Shown piece after piece: positions 7,966 to 15,515 of a DNA stretch of 24,428 nucleotides; the stretch's first letter is position 1; the number at the start of each line of letters is the position of its first letter. The translations under genes and the position numbers were made by a program. The notes beneath the pieces were generated by a model. The model did no database searches and was not told where the DNA came from. It worked only from the letters and a program-made list of their open reading frames with translations. The stretch covers positions 1-24,428 of IMG/VR virus record IMGVR_UViG_3300042387_000049. The stretch is one strand, 5' to 3'. This stretch comes from a virus.

Positions 7966-8599
7966 GTTGAATTAAACTTTTCTCTTCTTTTACTCTTTCA
8001 ATAGTTTTTAATTGACCAAGAACATTAAATACCTCCGCCTGTGAAGAACCAGGAGTTAATGTGTTCACTTTATTTTGCATAATCTGATGAAGGGATTCTA
8101 ATTGATGTACATTTACATCTTTCGTATTAAAGCTTCCATCATTAAATTCTTTTTTTAAATTAGACCACATATTAATTTCTCGCATACGATCTTTAGCGGT
8201 TAATTCCATATTAGCTTTTGCATAAATCTTTTCGTCTAAATCTATTTTGAAACATTCTAATTTATATTCATCTGTTTCAGTTTCTAATTTTTTTTCTAAC
8301 CATTTAATCTTTGCATCATTACGTCGGTAATCAAAAGATAGAGACATTAAATTTTCAAGAAATACATTTTGTTCTCTAATACATTGCCAGTATTTAGAAG
8401 CAAGTGTTGGATACTTTGCATCTTGTAAAACAGATACTCTAGCTTCTGTTTCTGTTCGAAATATTTGTTTTTTTGTCCAAGTGTCACGAAGTTCATCAAC
8501 AAGAGATTTAAAATTAAACATATCTTCTTTTGTTAAAAGATTGTTTAGATTAGTTTCTTCTTTTTGAATTAATTCCTTTATATCTTTTTTCTCAACCAT
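7913..8599 (-). CDS. Helical phage protein of unknown function, first gene of cassette
   Basis: The 228-residue protein is charged and almost wholly helical in pattern. Glu/Lys-rich stretches with leucine spacing (about 5-30, 95-130, 195-215) suggest coiled coil. A conserved-looking centre reads TEARVSVLQDAKYPTLASKYW and then LSFDYRR (about 50-95), which I recognise loosely from marine phage proteins of unknown role. No enzyme motif or membrane segment is seen. It is the first gene after the kelch-like genes and starts 42 bases after them. A possible promoter lies in that gap and no clear Shine-Dalgarno sequence precedes the ATG. It might belong with the structural genes rather than with the enzymes, for example as a scaffold or chaperone for fibres; that is a guess. 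Confidence 0.75.
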   Translation of the reverse strand: MVEKKDIKELIQKEETNLNNLLTKEDMFNFKSLVDELRDTWTKKQIFRTETEARVSVLQDAKYPTLASKYWQCIREQNVFLENLMSLSFDYRRNDAKIKWLEKKLETETDEYKLECFKIDLDEKIYAKANMELTAKDRMREINMWSNLKKEFNDGSFNTKDVNVHQLESLHQIMQNKVNTLTPGSSQAEVFNVLGQLKTIERVKEEKSLIQHDEKKALEQPTFGKPTS

Positions 8600-8621
8600 C
8601 TAATGATAGTACTACACTAAT

Positions 8622-8650
8622 TTTATATACAATTAAAGTGTTATGTTGAA
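8622..8650 (-). promoter_or_regulatory. Possible sigma-70-like promoter before the enzyme cassette
   Basis: On the minus strand, TTCAAC (8650-8645) is followed after exactly 17 bases by TATAAA (8627-8622). The -10 matches the consensus at five of six positions and the -35 at three. Transcription would start near 8615, a few bases before the ATG at 8599. The -35 lies inside the end of the last kelch-like gene. In AT-rich DNA such matches arise by chance, so this is only a candidate. Confidence 0.3.
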
Positions 8651-9588
8651 GTTACTGTTTTAGTCACTGGTGTTCCCGGCCCCGTATATTCTTCTGTGGC
8701 TGCGGTTACAGCTGTTGAAAAACCACCAAAAGCTAAAGCAGATGTTCGTGTACCCACTCCTCCTAAACTAGATCTACTTGTAGCCATAGATGTATCAGTT
8801 GACCAAGATGTACCATTGTAAGCTTCTGTTGCTGCTGTACTACCAAAAGCTAAAGCAGATGTTTGTAATCCTGCTCCTGCTAAACCAGATCTTCCTGTAT
8901 TTAAATTTCCACCATTTGTCCAAGAAGTTCCATTATATTCTTCTGTGGCTGTTCCTGTAGTTCCACCAAACGCTAATGCAACTGTTTGAGTTCCACATCC
9001 TGCTAAATTACTTCTCCCTGTAGTTAAACCACCCCCTCCAGTCCAAGCTGTGCCATTATATTCTTCCGTATTTGTTAACAAAGTTCCTCCTCCTGAAGTT
9101 CCACCAAATCCTAATGCAACTGTTTGAGTTCCACATCCTGCTAAATATGTTCTTCCGGTAGCTAAACCTCCTCCAGATGTCCAAGCAGTTCCATTGTATT
9201 CTTCTGTTTGAGTGTTAAAAGCAGTTATATCATATCCACCAAATGCTAATGCAACAGTTTGTGTACCAGCACCTGCTAAACCCCATCTACCTGTAGCTAA
9301 ATTTCCACCACCTGTCCAACTTGTTCCATCATATTCTTCACTACTAGCAACAACACCTGTTATACGTCCAGCAAACGCTAATCCTGCTGTTTGAGTTCCT
9401 GCTCCACCTAAAAGATATCTAGCTGTAGTTAAATTTCCACCTGTCGCCCAAGTACCTGTTGTTGTAACCCCTCTATATTTTAAAGCCGGCGTTCCGCTAT
9501 TGAACCACACTTGTCCTTTAATCGGATTAGCTGGATCTGCAGATATAACATTAATCTTGCCACCAAATATTTGATAATATGTACTCAT
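8641..9588 (-). CDS. Six-bladed kelch-like tail fibre paralogue C
   Basis: This is the third and last of three tandem paralogues (315 residues). It starts MSTYYQIFGGKINVISADP and continues NPIKGQVWFNSGTPALKYR, an N-terminal domain seen in phage tail fibres. It then has six blades of roughly 40-48 residues, each built as a Gly-Gly-Asn-Leu/Thr-Gly-Arg turn, GxGTQTxxLAFGG and a TEEYNGTSW strand. The fifth blade is eroded (GAGLQT, AFGS, TEAYNG). Kelch and related propellers bind glycans or proteins, so receptor binding is a natural inference. The start overlaps the preceding paralogue by four bases (ATGA). It is the most diverged of the three and ends VTSTstop. No Cys pattern, signal peptide or membrane segment. 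Confidence 0.82.
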   Translation of the reverse strand: MSTYYQIFGGKINVISADPANPIKGQVWFNSGTPALKYRGVTTTGTWATGGNLTTARYLLGGAGTQTAGLAFAGRITGVVASSEEYDGTSWTGGGNLATGRWGLAGAGTQTVALAFGGYDITAFNTQTEEYNGTAWTSGGGLATGRTYLAGCGTQTVALGFGGTSGGGTLLTNTEEYNGTAWTGGGGLTTGRSNLAGCGTQTVALAFGGTTGTATEEYNGTSWTNGGNLNTGRSGLAGAGLQTSALAFGSTAATEAYNGTSWSTDTSMATSRSSLGGVGTRTSALAFGGFSTAVTAATEEYTGPGTPVTKTVTST

Positions 9589-10544
9589 GTTGCTGTTACC
9601 GTTTCAATTTTTATTACTCCTGGTCCTGTGTATTCCTCTGTGTTAACAACAGGAGCTGTTGTAAAACCAGCAAATCCTAAAGCAGATGTTCGAGTTCCTG
9701 CTCCACCTAAAGCACGTCTTGCTGTAGCCACATTCGTATCATTTGACCAGGAGGTACCATTGTAAGCTTCTGTGTTGGCGACATTACCTGTTGTATATCC
9801 ACTAAAACCTAAAGCAGAAGTTTGTGTACCCGCTCCACCTAAATTTCTTCTTGCTGTAGTCATAGTTCCACCTGCTGACCAAGTAGTACCATCGTATTCT
9901 TCTGTGTTTGCAACAACGACTGCTGTAAATCCACCAAAACCTAAAGCAGAAGTTTGTGTACCTGCTCCTCCTAAATTACTTCTAGCTGTAATTATATTTC
10001 CACTTGCTGTCCAAGAAGTTCCATCATATTCTTCTGTGTTTGCAAGATTGACAGTTGTATAACCACCAAAAGCTAAAGCAGAAGTTTGTGTACCTGCTCC
10101 TCCCAAAGTTCTTCTTGCCGTTCCTAAATTTCCTCCTGCTGACCAACTTGTTCCATCATATTCTTCACTTGCTGATGTAAGTGGTGTAAGTCCACCAAAT
10201 CCTAAAGCAGAAGTTTGAGTTCCTGCTGCACCTATACCATATCTTCCTGTTGCTAAATTTCCGCCTGCTGTCCAACTTGTTCCATTATATTCTTCTGTGG
10301 CTGCTGTATTACCCCCTGAATAACCACCAAAACCTAAAGCTGATGTTTGAGTTCCACAACCTGCTATATAATATCTTGCTGTAGTTAAATTCCCACCAGC
10401 TGCCCATGCTCCTACTACACTTGCTTCAGCTACTTTTAAAACTTTAGTTGTGGAATTATACCACACTTGTCCGTTGATCGGGTTTGATGGATCGGATGCC
10501 AGGACATTAACTTTACCTCCAAATATTTGATAATATGTACTCAT
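9585..10544 (-). CDS. Six-bladed kelch-like tail fibre paralogue B
   Basis: This middle paralogue has 319 residues. The opening MSTYYQIFGGKVNVLASDP is followed by NPINGQVWYNSTTKVLK, the same fibre-type N-terminal domain as its neighbours. Six GxGTQTSALGFGG cores follow, separated by EEYDGTSWSAGGNL-type strands; the sixth core reads GTRTSALGFAG as in paralogue C, and the fifth strand is EAY. It overlaps both neighbours by ATGA, so the three should be translated together. The blades are more uniform here (most say TSALGFGG), as expected after recent duplication or gene conversion within the gene. It probably forms a six-bladed propeller that contacts a surface ligand; this is inferred from the repeat, not shown. 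Confidence 0.82.
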   Translation of the reverse strand: MSTYYQIFGGKVNVLASDPSNPINGQVWYNSTTKVLKVAEASVVGAWAAGGNLTTARYYIAGCGTQTSALGFGGYSGGNTAATEEYNGTSWTAGGNLATGRYGIGAAGTQTSALGFGGLTPLTSASEEYDGTSWSAGGNLGTARRTLGGAGTQTSALAFGGYTTVNLANTEEYDGTSWTASGNIITARSNLGGAGTQTSALGFGGFTAVVVANTEEYDGTTWSAGGTMTTARRNLGGAGTQTSALGFSGYTTGNVANTEAYNGTSWSNDTNVATARRALGGAGTRTSALGFAGFTTAPVVNTEEYTGPGVIKIETVTAT

Positions 10545-11506
10545 GTTGCTGTTACCGTTTTAGTTGTTAATGTTCCTGCTCCACTATATTCTTCTGTGGC
10601 TGTGACATTTACTGTTGTAATTCCAGCAAAAGCTAAAGCAGAAGTTTGAGTTCCTGCTCCACCTAAACTACTTCTAGCTGTAGTTAAATTTCCACCTGCT
10701 GACCAAGAAGTACCATTATATTCTTCAGTAGCTGCTGAATTTGATCCTGTTGTTCCACCAAAAGCTAAAGCAGAAGTTTGTGTACCTGCTCCTCCTAAAA
10801 ATCGTCTTGCTGTAGTTAAATTTCCTCCTGCTGTCCAAGAAGCTCCGTTATATTCTTCTGTAACTGATTGACTGGTTGTTCCTACAAGACCACCAAAACC
10901 TAAACCCGCTGTTTGAGTTCCTGCTCCTGCTAATGCTTCTCTAGCCGTTACTAAATTACCTCCAGCTGACCAAGAAGTTCCGTTGTATTCTTCTGTGGCA
11001 TTAGAATTAGCTGTTGTATACCCACCAAATCCTAAACCTACAGTTTGAGTACCTGCTCCTGCCAAAGCACGTCTCGCTGTACCTAAATTTCCACCCGCTG
11101 TCCAACTTGTTCCGTTATATTCTTCTGTCGCATTTGTATTAGCTGTTGTAAATCCACCAAATGCAAGTCCTGCAGTTTGTGTTCCTGCTCCACCTAACTC
11201 ACGTTTAGCTGTAGTTAAATTTCCTCCTGCTGACCAAGATGTTCCATCGTATTCTTCTGTGTTTGCAAGGTTGGTTGTTGTAAATCCACCAAACGCTAAA
11301 CCAACTGTTTGTGTTCCTGCTCCTGCTAAAGAACGTCTTGCGGTCCCCATATTTCCGCCGCTCGCCCACGCTCCTGCTGTAGTAGCTGCTCTATATTTTA
11401 AAATTTCGGTTGTAGTATTATACCAGGTTTGACCTTCTATAGGATTGGATGGATCTGCAGATATGACATTAACTTTACCACCAAATATTTGATAATATGT
11501 ACTCAT
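10541..11506 (-). CDS. Six-bladed kelch-like tail fibre paralogue A
   Basis: First of the three paralogues (321 residues). It opens MSTYYQIFGGKVNVISADP and then NPIEGQTWYNTTTEILKYR. Six repeats follow, each with a GGNLxTAR turn, a GAGTQTxGLxFGG strand pair and TEEYNGTSW. Early blades use GTQTVGLAFGG and late ones GTQTSALAFGG; the latter form also dominates paralogue B, which hints at exchange between genes. No good Shine-Dalgarno sequence precedes the ATG, only an AT-rich stretch, which is unusual here given the AGGAG boxes of many neighbours. The protein is Gly/Thr/Ala-rich with no signal peptide. Function as a receptor-binding or fibre-tip protein is inferred from repeats, N-terminal domain and position. 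Confidence 0.82.
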   Translation of the reverse strand: MSTYYQIFGGKVNVISADPSNPIEGQTWYNTTTEILKYRAATTAGAWASGGNMGTARRSLAGAGTQTVGLAFGGFTTTNLANTEEYDGTSWSAGGNLTTAKRELGGAGTQTAGLAFGGFTTANTNATEEYNGTSWTAGGNLGTARRALAGAGTQTVGLGFGGYTTANSNATEEYNGTSWSAGGNLVTAREALAGAGTQTAGLGFGGLVGTTSQSVTEEYNGASWTAGGNLTTARRFLGGAGTQTSALAFGGTTGSNSAATEEYNGTSWSAGGNLTTARSSLGGAGTQTSALAFAGITTVNVTATEEYSGAGTLTTKTVTAT

Positions 11507-11526
11507 AGTTTAAACATTTTAAATAT

Positions 11527-11832
11527 TTATTCTGGTAATACAATATCATTAGGTCTCATATCTTGTATTTTTCTAAAATCATCTGCTGGTAAAGCATCCC
11601 ACGCTGCTTGAGCAATTTGTACTTGTTCAGTTACGATTGCTTGTGCTTCTTGTACAGTTTTTCTAACTCCTGCAATACCATTAATCCATATATTTGCATT
11701 TCTATCATTTGCTGGAACTTGCCACACGTTTCCTGGAAATCCAGAGATTGAAAATTGAGATGAATCATTATTAGTAATAAAACCACTTCCCCAACATTCC
11801 GCTACACAGTATTGATAATTTTTATTTGCCAT
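11527..11832 (-). CDS. Small tail-region protein, unknown function
   Basis: The 101-residue product starts after an AAGGA box six bases from the ATG. Its N-terminal half is beta-like with aromatics (residues 5-65 include CVAECWGSGF and NANIWINGIAG), and a helix follows, TVQEAQAIVTEQVQIAQAAW (about 69-88). The helix resembles those of fibre assembly or chaperone-like proteins but I cannot name a family. It lies between a fibre-type gene and the kelch-like array, so a role in fibre assembly or attachment is likely. There is no membrane segment or catalytic motif. Confidence 0.7.
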   Translation of the reverse strand: MANKNYQYCVAECWGSGFITNNDSSQFSISGFPGNVWQVPANDRNANIWINGIAGVRKTVQEAQAIVTEQVQIAQAAWDALPADDFRKIQDMRPNDIVLPE

Positions 11833-11844
11833 AGTTTTTCCTTT

Positions 11845-12849
11845 TTAATTATTTTGTAACAACCAACCTTGAGTATTATCTGTAAATACTAATGTAAGTC
11901 CAGCTCGTTCTTGGTTTACTATTAAATCTTCTGCTAAACCTTGAATGGGTTTGCCGTTTCTTGCTATTGTTAAATTATTTGTGTCAAATGTTCCAGCATA
12001 ATCAATAAAAGATACAAAGTCTCCAAGAGTTGGAGAAGCTGGAAGTGTTGCTGTAATTGCTGTTGAAGTTGTATCTACAAAATATCCTTCTTTTGCAGTT
12101 ACGTTAAAGTTTCCTGTTTTAACTGTTTGCCATGCAGCGCCGCCTGATACCGTTGCAAAAGACAATACTCCTGATCCATCAGTAGTTAATACTTGGTTTG
12201 CAGATCCGTCTGTATTTGGAAAACTAATTCCATCTAAAACTATTTTACCAGTTCCTTTTGGAGTAAGTTTAAGATCAATATTTGTATCACTACCCGTTGC
12301 TGAAATTTCAGGTCCATTACCTGTTGCAGCATTTGCAATAGTTAATTCGTTTACTGCTGATGCAGTTGCTGTAAATATAATTTCTTCATTTCCATTAGTG
12401 TCAAGAATTTTTTCTATAATTGGATTTACAGATGATAATTCTACATCAACTATATTTGTTCCATCAGAATAAACAATTTTAAATCCTTTATTTGTTGACG
12501 CAAAAGTTACACCTGTTCCACCAGCTGTTTTAAATTCAACTGTAAAAGCACCCGTTGTTCCATTTTGAACAATGTAAGTCTTTTCAATTCCATTTGGAAC
12601 CGTAACAACTTGGTTTCCTGTAATAGTGCCTGTTAATTTTATAACTGCATTTCTTGCATTAGAAATTGTAGCATTATCCATAGTAAGAGCTGTTGTTTGA
12701 GCTCCACCTGCAATAGATATCGATTGAAAACCAGCAATTGCTTGTTGTAATAAATTTAAATTGGTATTAGTTTTTGTTCCCCAGGTTCCAGCGTTTTCGC
12801 CTGTAACCATGAGTTCTAGTTTTAAATCTGTAGAAAAACTTGATGGCAT
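11845..12849 (-). CDS. Phage tail fibre-type structural protein
   Basis: The 334-residue product opens MPSSFSTDLKLELMVTGENA followed by GTWGTKTNTNLNLLQQAIAG. This start is widespread in marine phage virion proteins and is usually annotated as tail fibre or structural. The remainder is Thr/Asn/Gly-rich beta sequence. It includes PKGTGKIVLDGISFP and TDGSGVLSFATVSG (about 197-237), short repeats seen in phage fibre shafts. A C-terminal domain (about 240-334) may be the receptor-facing end. AAGGA lies eight bases before the ATG. Fibre role is likely; I see no enzyme motif. Confidence 0.75.
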   Translation of the reverse strand: MPSSFSTDLKLELMVTGENAGTWGTKTNTNLNLLQQAIAGFQSISIAGGAQTTALTMDNATISNARNAVIKLTGTITGNQVVTVPNGIEKTYIVQNGTTGAFTVEFKTAGGTGVTFASTNKGFKIVYSDGTNIVDVELSSVNPIIEKILDTNGNEEIIFTATASAVNELTIANAATGNGPEISATGSDTNIDLKLTPKGTGKIVLDGISFPNTDGSANQVLTTDGSGVLSFATVSGGAAWQTVKTGNFNVTAKEGYFVDTTSTAITATLPASPTLGDFVSFIDYAGTFDTNNLTIARNGKPIQGLAEDLIVNQERAGLTLVFTDNTQGWLLQNN

Positions 12850-12912
12850 ATTTAAGTCCTTATTTTAACTAGTTTAATTATCATTTTTTGTAAATTAATA
12901 CAATCCCTTTAT

Positions 12913-13830
12913 TTATGCTGCAACATCAGTCCAAGTAATGGTTTGACCAGTGTTTACCTCAGCCCAAGCTGTTACAAAAATTTGAGTGCCTACAGCCCCT
13001 GTTAAACTTTGACCTGTAACATTTACAGTTACATTTGTAAAGGCAGTTTCATCCCCTAATATAGAAGTTAAGTTTTGACCTGTTAAATTAACAATAGTAA
13101 CTGGTAAAACAGATACTGAATTTAAATTTAAAGTAGCTTGTTGACCTGTTAATTGAACATCAGGACTTGGATCAACAATTCCTAAAGTTGTTGTTAAATT
13201 TTGAGTGTTTAAAGAAACAACTACATCTGTAAATACATTTTCATTTCCTAAAACTGTTGTTAAATTTTCCCCTGTTATACTAGCAATTGTAACTGGTAAG
13301 GCAGATACTGAACTTAAAGCTGTTGTTAAATTTTGACCTGTAACATTAGCAAAACCATCTTGAAAAATTGCAATATTAACACTATTTAAAATTAAATTAG
13401 CTTGTTGACCTGTTAACATTACATCAGGACTTGGATCAACAATTCCTAAAGCTGTTGTTAAATTTTCACCACTTAATAAAATATTAGCAGTTCCTAAAGC
13501 AGTAACTGAATTTAAATTTGTATTTAAATTTTCCCCTGTTAAAGAAACATTAGCGTCTGCTAATATGTTTACGTTATTTAAAGTTGTAATTAATGGATTT
13601 TCAAATACAGGAACTTGAACGGAACCTCCTGCAGAAACTCCGACATTACTTTCAAGAGCATGAATTAATTCTTCACCTGTTACGTTAACAATTATATTTC
13701 TAATTGCAACAACAGTTACATCACCTAAGGAAGAAGTAAGTTGTTGACCTGTGACTTCAATTGGAATGTTTTCATTCCAGGCGCCCTGTCCCCAGGTGCC
13801 TCTACCCCAACCGTCAACAATGTCAGACAT
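12913..13830 (-). CDS. Tail protein built of 22-residue repeats
   Basis: After an N-terminal tag, GWGRGTWGQGAWNE (about 7-20), the 305-residue protein consists almost wholly of units of about 22 residues. The consensus is roughly V-x-L-T-G-Q/E-N/Q-L-T-T-x-L-G followed by a variable turn. Around a dozen units can be seen between residues 24 and 290. The regular strand-turn spacing suggests a beta-solenoid or stacked-strand fibre. The gene has AGGAG eight bases before the ATG. It sits with other tail genes and resembles repeat proteins known from marine phages; a fibre shaft role is inferred. Confidence 0.75.
   Translation of the reverse strand: MSDIVDGWGRGTWGQGAWNENIPIEVTGQQLTSSLGDVTVVAIRNIIVNVTGEELIHALESNVGVSAGGSVQVPVFENPLITTLNNVNILADANVSLTGENLNTNLNSVTALGTANILLSGENLTTALGIVDPSPDVMLTGQQANLILNSVNIAIFQDGFANVTGQNLTTALSSVSALPVTIASITGENLTTVLGNENVFTDVVVSLNTQNLTTTLGIVDPSPDVQLTGQQATLNLNSVSVLPVTIVNLTGQNLTSILGDETAFTNVTVNVTGQSLTGAVGTQIFVTAWAEVNTGQTITWTDVAA
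13157..13202 (-). repeat. Copy 1 of a 46-bp near-identical repeat
   Basis: This stretch matches 13421-13466 with one mismatch; the first 31 bases are identical. The two copies are 264 bases (88 codons) apart, which is four 22-residue units, so the protein has a higher-order repeat. Confidence 0.85.
13421..13466 (-). repeat. Copy 2 of a 46-bp near-identical repeat
   Basis: Partner of 13157-13202, in frame in the same gene. Both encode the phrase LGIVDPSPDV followed by LTGQQA. The identity at DNA level points to a recent four-unit duplication or to gene conversion. Confidence 0.85.
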
Positions 13831-13844
13831 GACTTAGACTCCTA

Positions 13845-14276
13845 TTAAGAGATTCTGATAATAGCCGCTGTAGATGTAAAAGCTGGAAATTGAATTGTGA
13901 ATGTACCGCTTGTAGCTGTTTTATCTGTCACAAAGTTTAACACTGCAACTGCCGCATTTGAAAAAGAAGTATTATAAATTAATGCTCCTCTTGCAGTTAT
14001 TGTCACACCTGTAAATGATAGATCAGCAAAATCTGTAAAAGCAACAGTTGATACAACTGATGTTCCAGAATTTATTAAAGTTCCACCACCTGCACTATAC
14101 GCTCCTGATGCAGTAACTTCACCTGTTGTAGTATATGCAGTTGTAGTCGCACCTAATGTTGCAGTTGATACATAAAGAGCTAATTTAAAAACATCTCCAC
14201 CTGCTGATGAAAAATTTTGATCTCCATCTAATAGTTGTTTTTTAAAACTATTTGGTAACGCTTGTGTAATGGCCAT
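13845..14276 (-). CDS. Phage structural protein, tail-associated type
   Basis: The 143-residue product begins MAITQALPNSFKKQLLDGDQ, then FKLALYVSTATLGATTTAY and TGEVTASGAYSAGG. This pattern (a short helix with FKxxLLDG, a LALY strand, and a YTTTGEV..GAYSAGG loop) is typical of a common phage virion family of about 140 residues. It is beta-rich and nearly free of charged residues after residue 30, ending FTSTAAIIRIS. It lies between an adaptor-like gene and the repeat protein gene. It is probably a neck, tail-tube or fibre component; the exact place in the virion is unknown. Confidence 0.75.
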   Translation of the reverse strand: MAITQALPNSFKKQLLDGDQNFSSAGGDVFKLALYVSTATLGATTTAYTTTGEVTASGAYSAGGGTLINSGTSVVSTVAFTDFADLSFTGVTITARGALIYNTSFSNAAVAVLNFVTDKTATSGTFTIQFPAFTSTAAIIRIS

Positions 14277-14287
14277 ACTTGTTTCTC

Positions 14288-14932
14288 CTATTGTGGTTTA
14301 CGAACTATACGAGGTTCTCCATCAAGAAACTCATCTGTTCGTCTTCTTCCCATTTGTTCTAATGAGAATCCTTCGATAGCTTGTTTATATCTATTTTCAT
14401 AGTATTGCAACATATCTTGTGGACCCTTCAAAAATCCATACGCCTCAACTAGGCAAGCATATAATAAGCCATTGGGAAATTGCTGACTTAAATATGTATT
14501 AGCAGTAGTACTAGATAATCCAGTTGGTTTCAAGATATAATTTAATTGAATTGTATAAGCTTGATCTGGAGTTGGGGCAACAATAACTGTATTTTCATCC
14601 CAGTTAGCATAATATTTAGGTATTCCTGTCGTATTACTTTGATTATATTCATTAATAAACGTCATATCTCTAATATCTAAAAAAGATATAGTTCCATCTG
14701 TATTAAATACTTGTGCAGATCTGATAACTAATAAATTATCAGGTGTATTAAAATATTTTTGAGTTACAATAACAGTAGCTGTTGCATATTTCCTATTATT
14801 ATCAGAATCTACATCTCTTAATATTCTAAATTCAGCATCAGAAATAAAACCATCAATAATAGTAGCTGTTAATACGTTTGAATCTACTTCAGTGTAATTT
14901 CTTATTTTTGTAACTAATTCTGAATATGTCAT
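14288..14932 (-). CDS. Phage head-tail adaptor-like protein
   Basis: I place the start at the ATG at 14932 (214 residues), one base after the stop of the upstream gene (TAATATG), rather than at an ATG 45 bases earlier that lies inside that gene. The product then begins MTYSELVTKIRNYTEVDSNV and goes on with AEFRILRDVD. That opening is characteristic of an adaptor-type neck protein of podoviruses and other tailed phages. A beta-rich middle and a helical C-terminus (FPNGLLYACLVEAYGFLKG; about 153-171) fit the same family. It should connect the portal to the tail or close the head. The family call is by sequence pattern only. Confidence 0.75.
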   Translation of the reverse strand: MTYSELVTKIRNYTEVDSNVLTATIIDGFISDAEFRILRDVDSDNNRKYATATVIVTQKYFNTPDNLLVIRSAQVFNTDGTISFLDIRDMTFINEYNQSNTTGIPKYYANWDENTVIVAPTPDQAYTIQLNYILKPTGLSSTTANTYLSQQFPNGLLYACLVEAYGFLKGPQDMLQYYENRYKQAIEGFSLEQMGRRRTDEFLDGEPRIVRKPQ

Positions 14933-14933
14933 A

Positions 14934-15515
14934 TTAAGCCTGTAATGTAACTGGACCTGCAGAGCATTGTGCTCCACCTCCAGATATGTTTCCGTCGGTT
15001 GCTGTACTTGTACTTAAAAAATAAAAATAATTTAAAGTATCACTTACAATACCAGATGAATCTATTTTTCCAACTGTAATTGTAAATCCATTTGCATTTG
15101 AAATATCTGTAACATTATCAAATGAAGGAACATCATCAAAAGAATTTTCTCTAGAAGGAATACCAATAGTATTAACTTCAGGAGGTCCTCTAAATCTAAC
15201 TATATTACCAGTTGATCTTCCATGGTCTTCTGAATAAACATTAATATAAGTAGAACCTGCATACTTTGTAGTTGAAAAAGGATTTAAAGTTAGAACTACA
15301 ATTACGGGTGGTTCTTGTCTATCAGGATGAGCATATCTTAAACCCTGTGGATCAGCTGTAGTTGGTTTTGGTTCTAACTGAGGTTGTTTAGCTTCATATT
15401 CAGAAGTATGTACCCATGAACCATTCCATTCTTGAACCATTTCTTGATAGGGAAATCTACAACCAGAACGGTCAGAGATCATATATGCAAATCTACCGCT
15501 TGAGTTTTTAGACAT
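14934..15515 (-). CDS. Conserved marine-phage virion protein, unknown role
   Basis: The 193-residue protein opens MSKNSSGRFAYMISDRSGCR and FPYQEMVQEWNGSWVHTSEY. I recall this combination (SGRFAYMISDRSG, FPY, EWNG, VH..EY.AK.PQL) in many marine phage genomes, always near neck genes and without known function. A Pro-rich linker (about 45-72) leads to a beta-rich C-terminal half with no motif. It overlaps the gp4-like gene by eight bases. A virion or neck role is implied by position only. Confidence 0.7.
   Translation of the reverse strand: MSKNSSGRFAYMISDRSGCRFPYQEMVQEWNGSWVHTSEYEAKQPQLEPKPTTADPQGLRYAHPDRQEPPVIVVLTLNPFSTTKYAGSTYINVYSEDHGRSTGNIVRFRGPPEVNTIGIPSRENSFDDVPSFDNVTDISNANGFTITVGKIDSSGIVSDTLNYFYFLSTSTATDGNISGGGAQCSAGPVTLQA

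Larger units (their letters stand above)
8641..11506 (-). repeat. Tandem array of three paralogous genes with 18 blade repeats
   Basis: Three genes of 945-966 bases lie head to tail and each encodes six kelch-like repeats of about 44 codons (about 132 bases). The repeats are similar at DNA level too: on the plus strand, phrases such as CCATTATATTCTTCTGT and GCAGAAGTTTGTGTACC recur throughout. The first and second paralogues share long near-identical openings. Such an array can gain, lose or swap blades and genes by recombination. Confidence 0.85.

Noticed and set aside
9511-10062. Plus-strand open frames across the kelch-like genes
   Set aside because: They are complement shadows of the repeated minus-strand genes, rich in Pro/Ala/Val because of that, and have no ribosome sites.
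8641-11506. CRISPR-like or satellite DNA repeats
   Set aside because: Repeats are in frame, about 132 bases, diverged and code for propeller blades; there is no direct-repeat/spacer pattern.
14933-14977. Earlier ATG for the adaptor gene
   Set aside because: It lies inside the previous gene; the ATG at 14932 is directly coupled to that gene's stop and begins with the family's usual opening.
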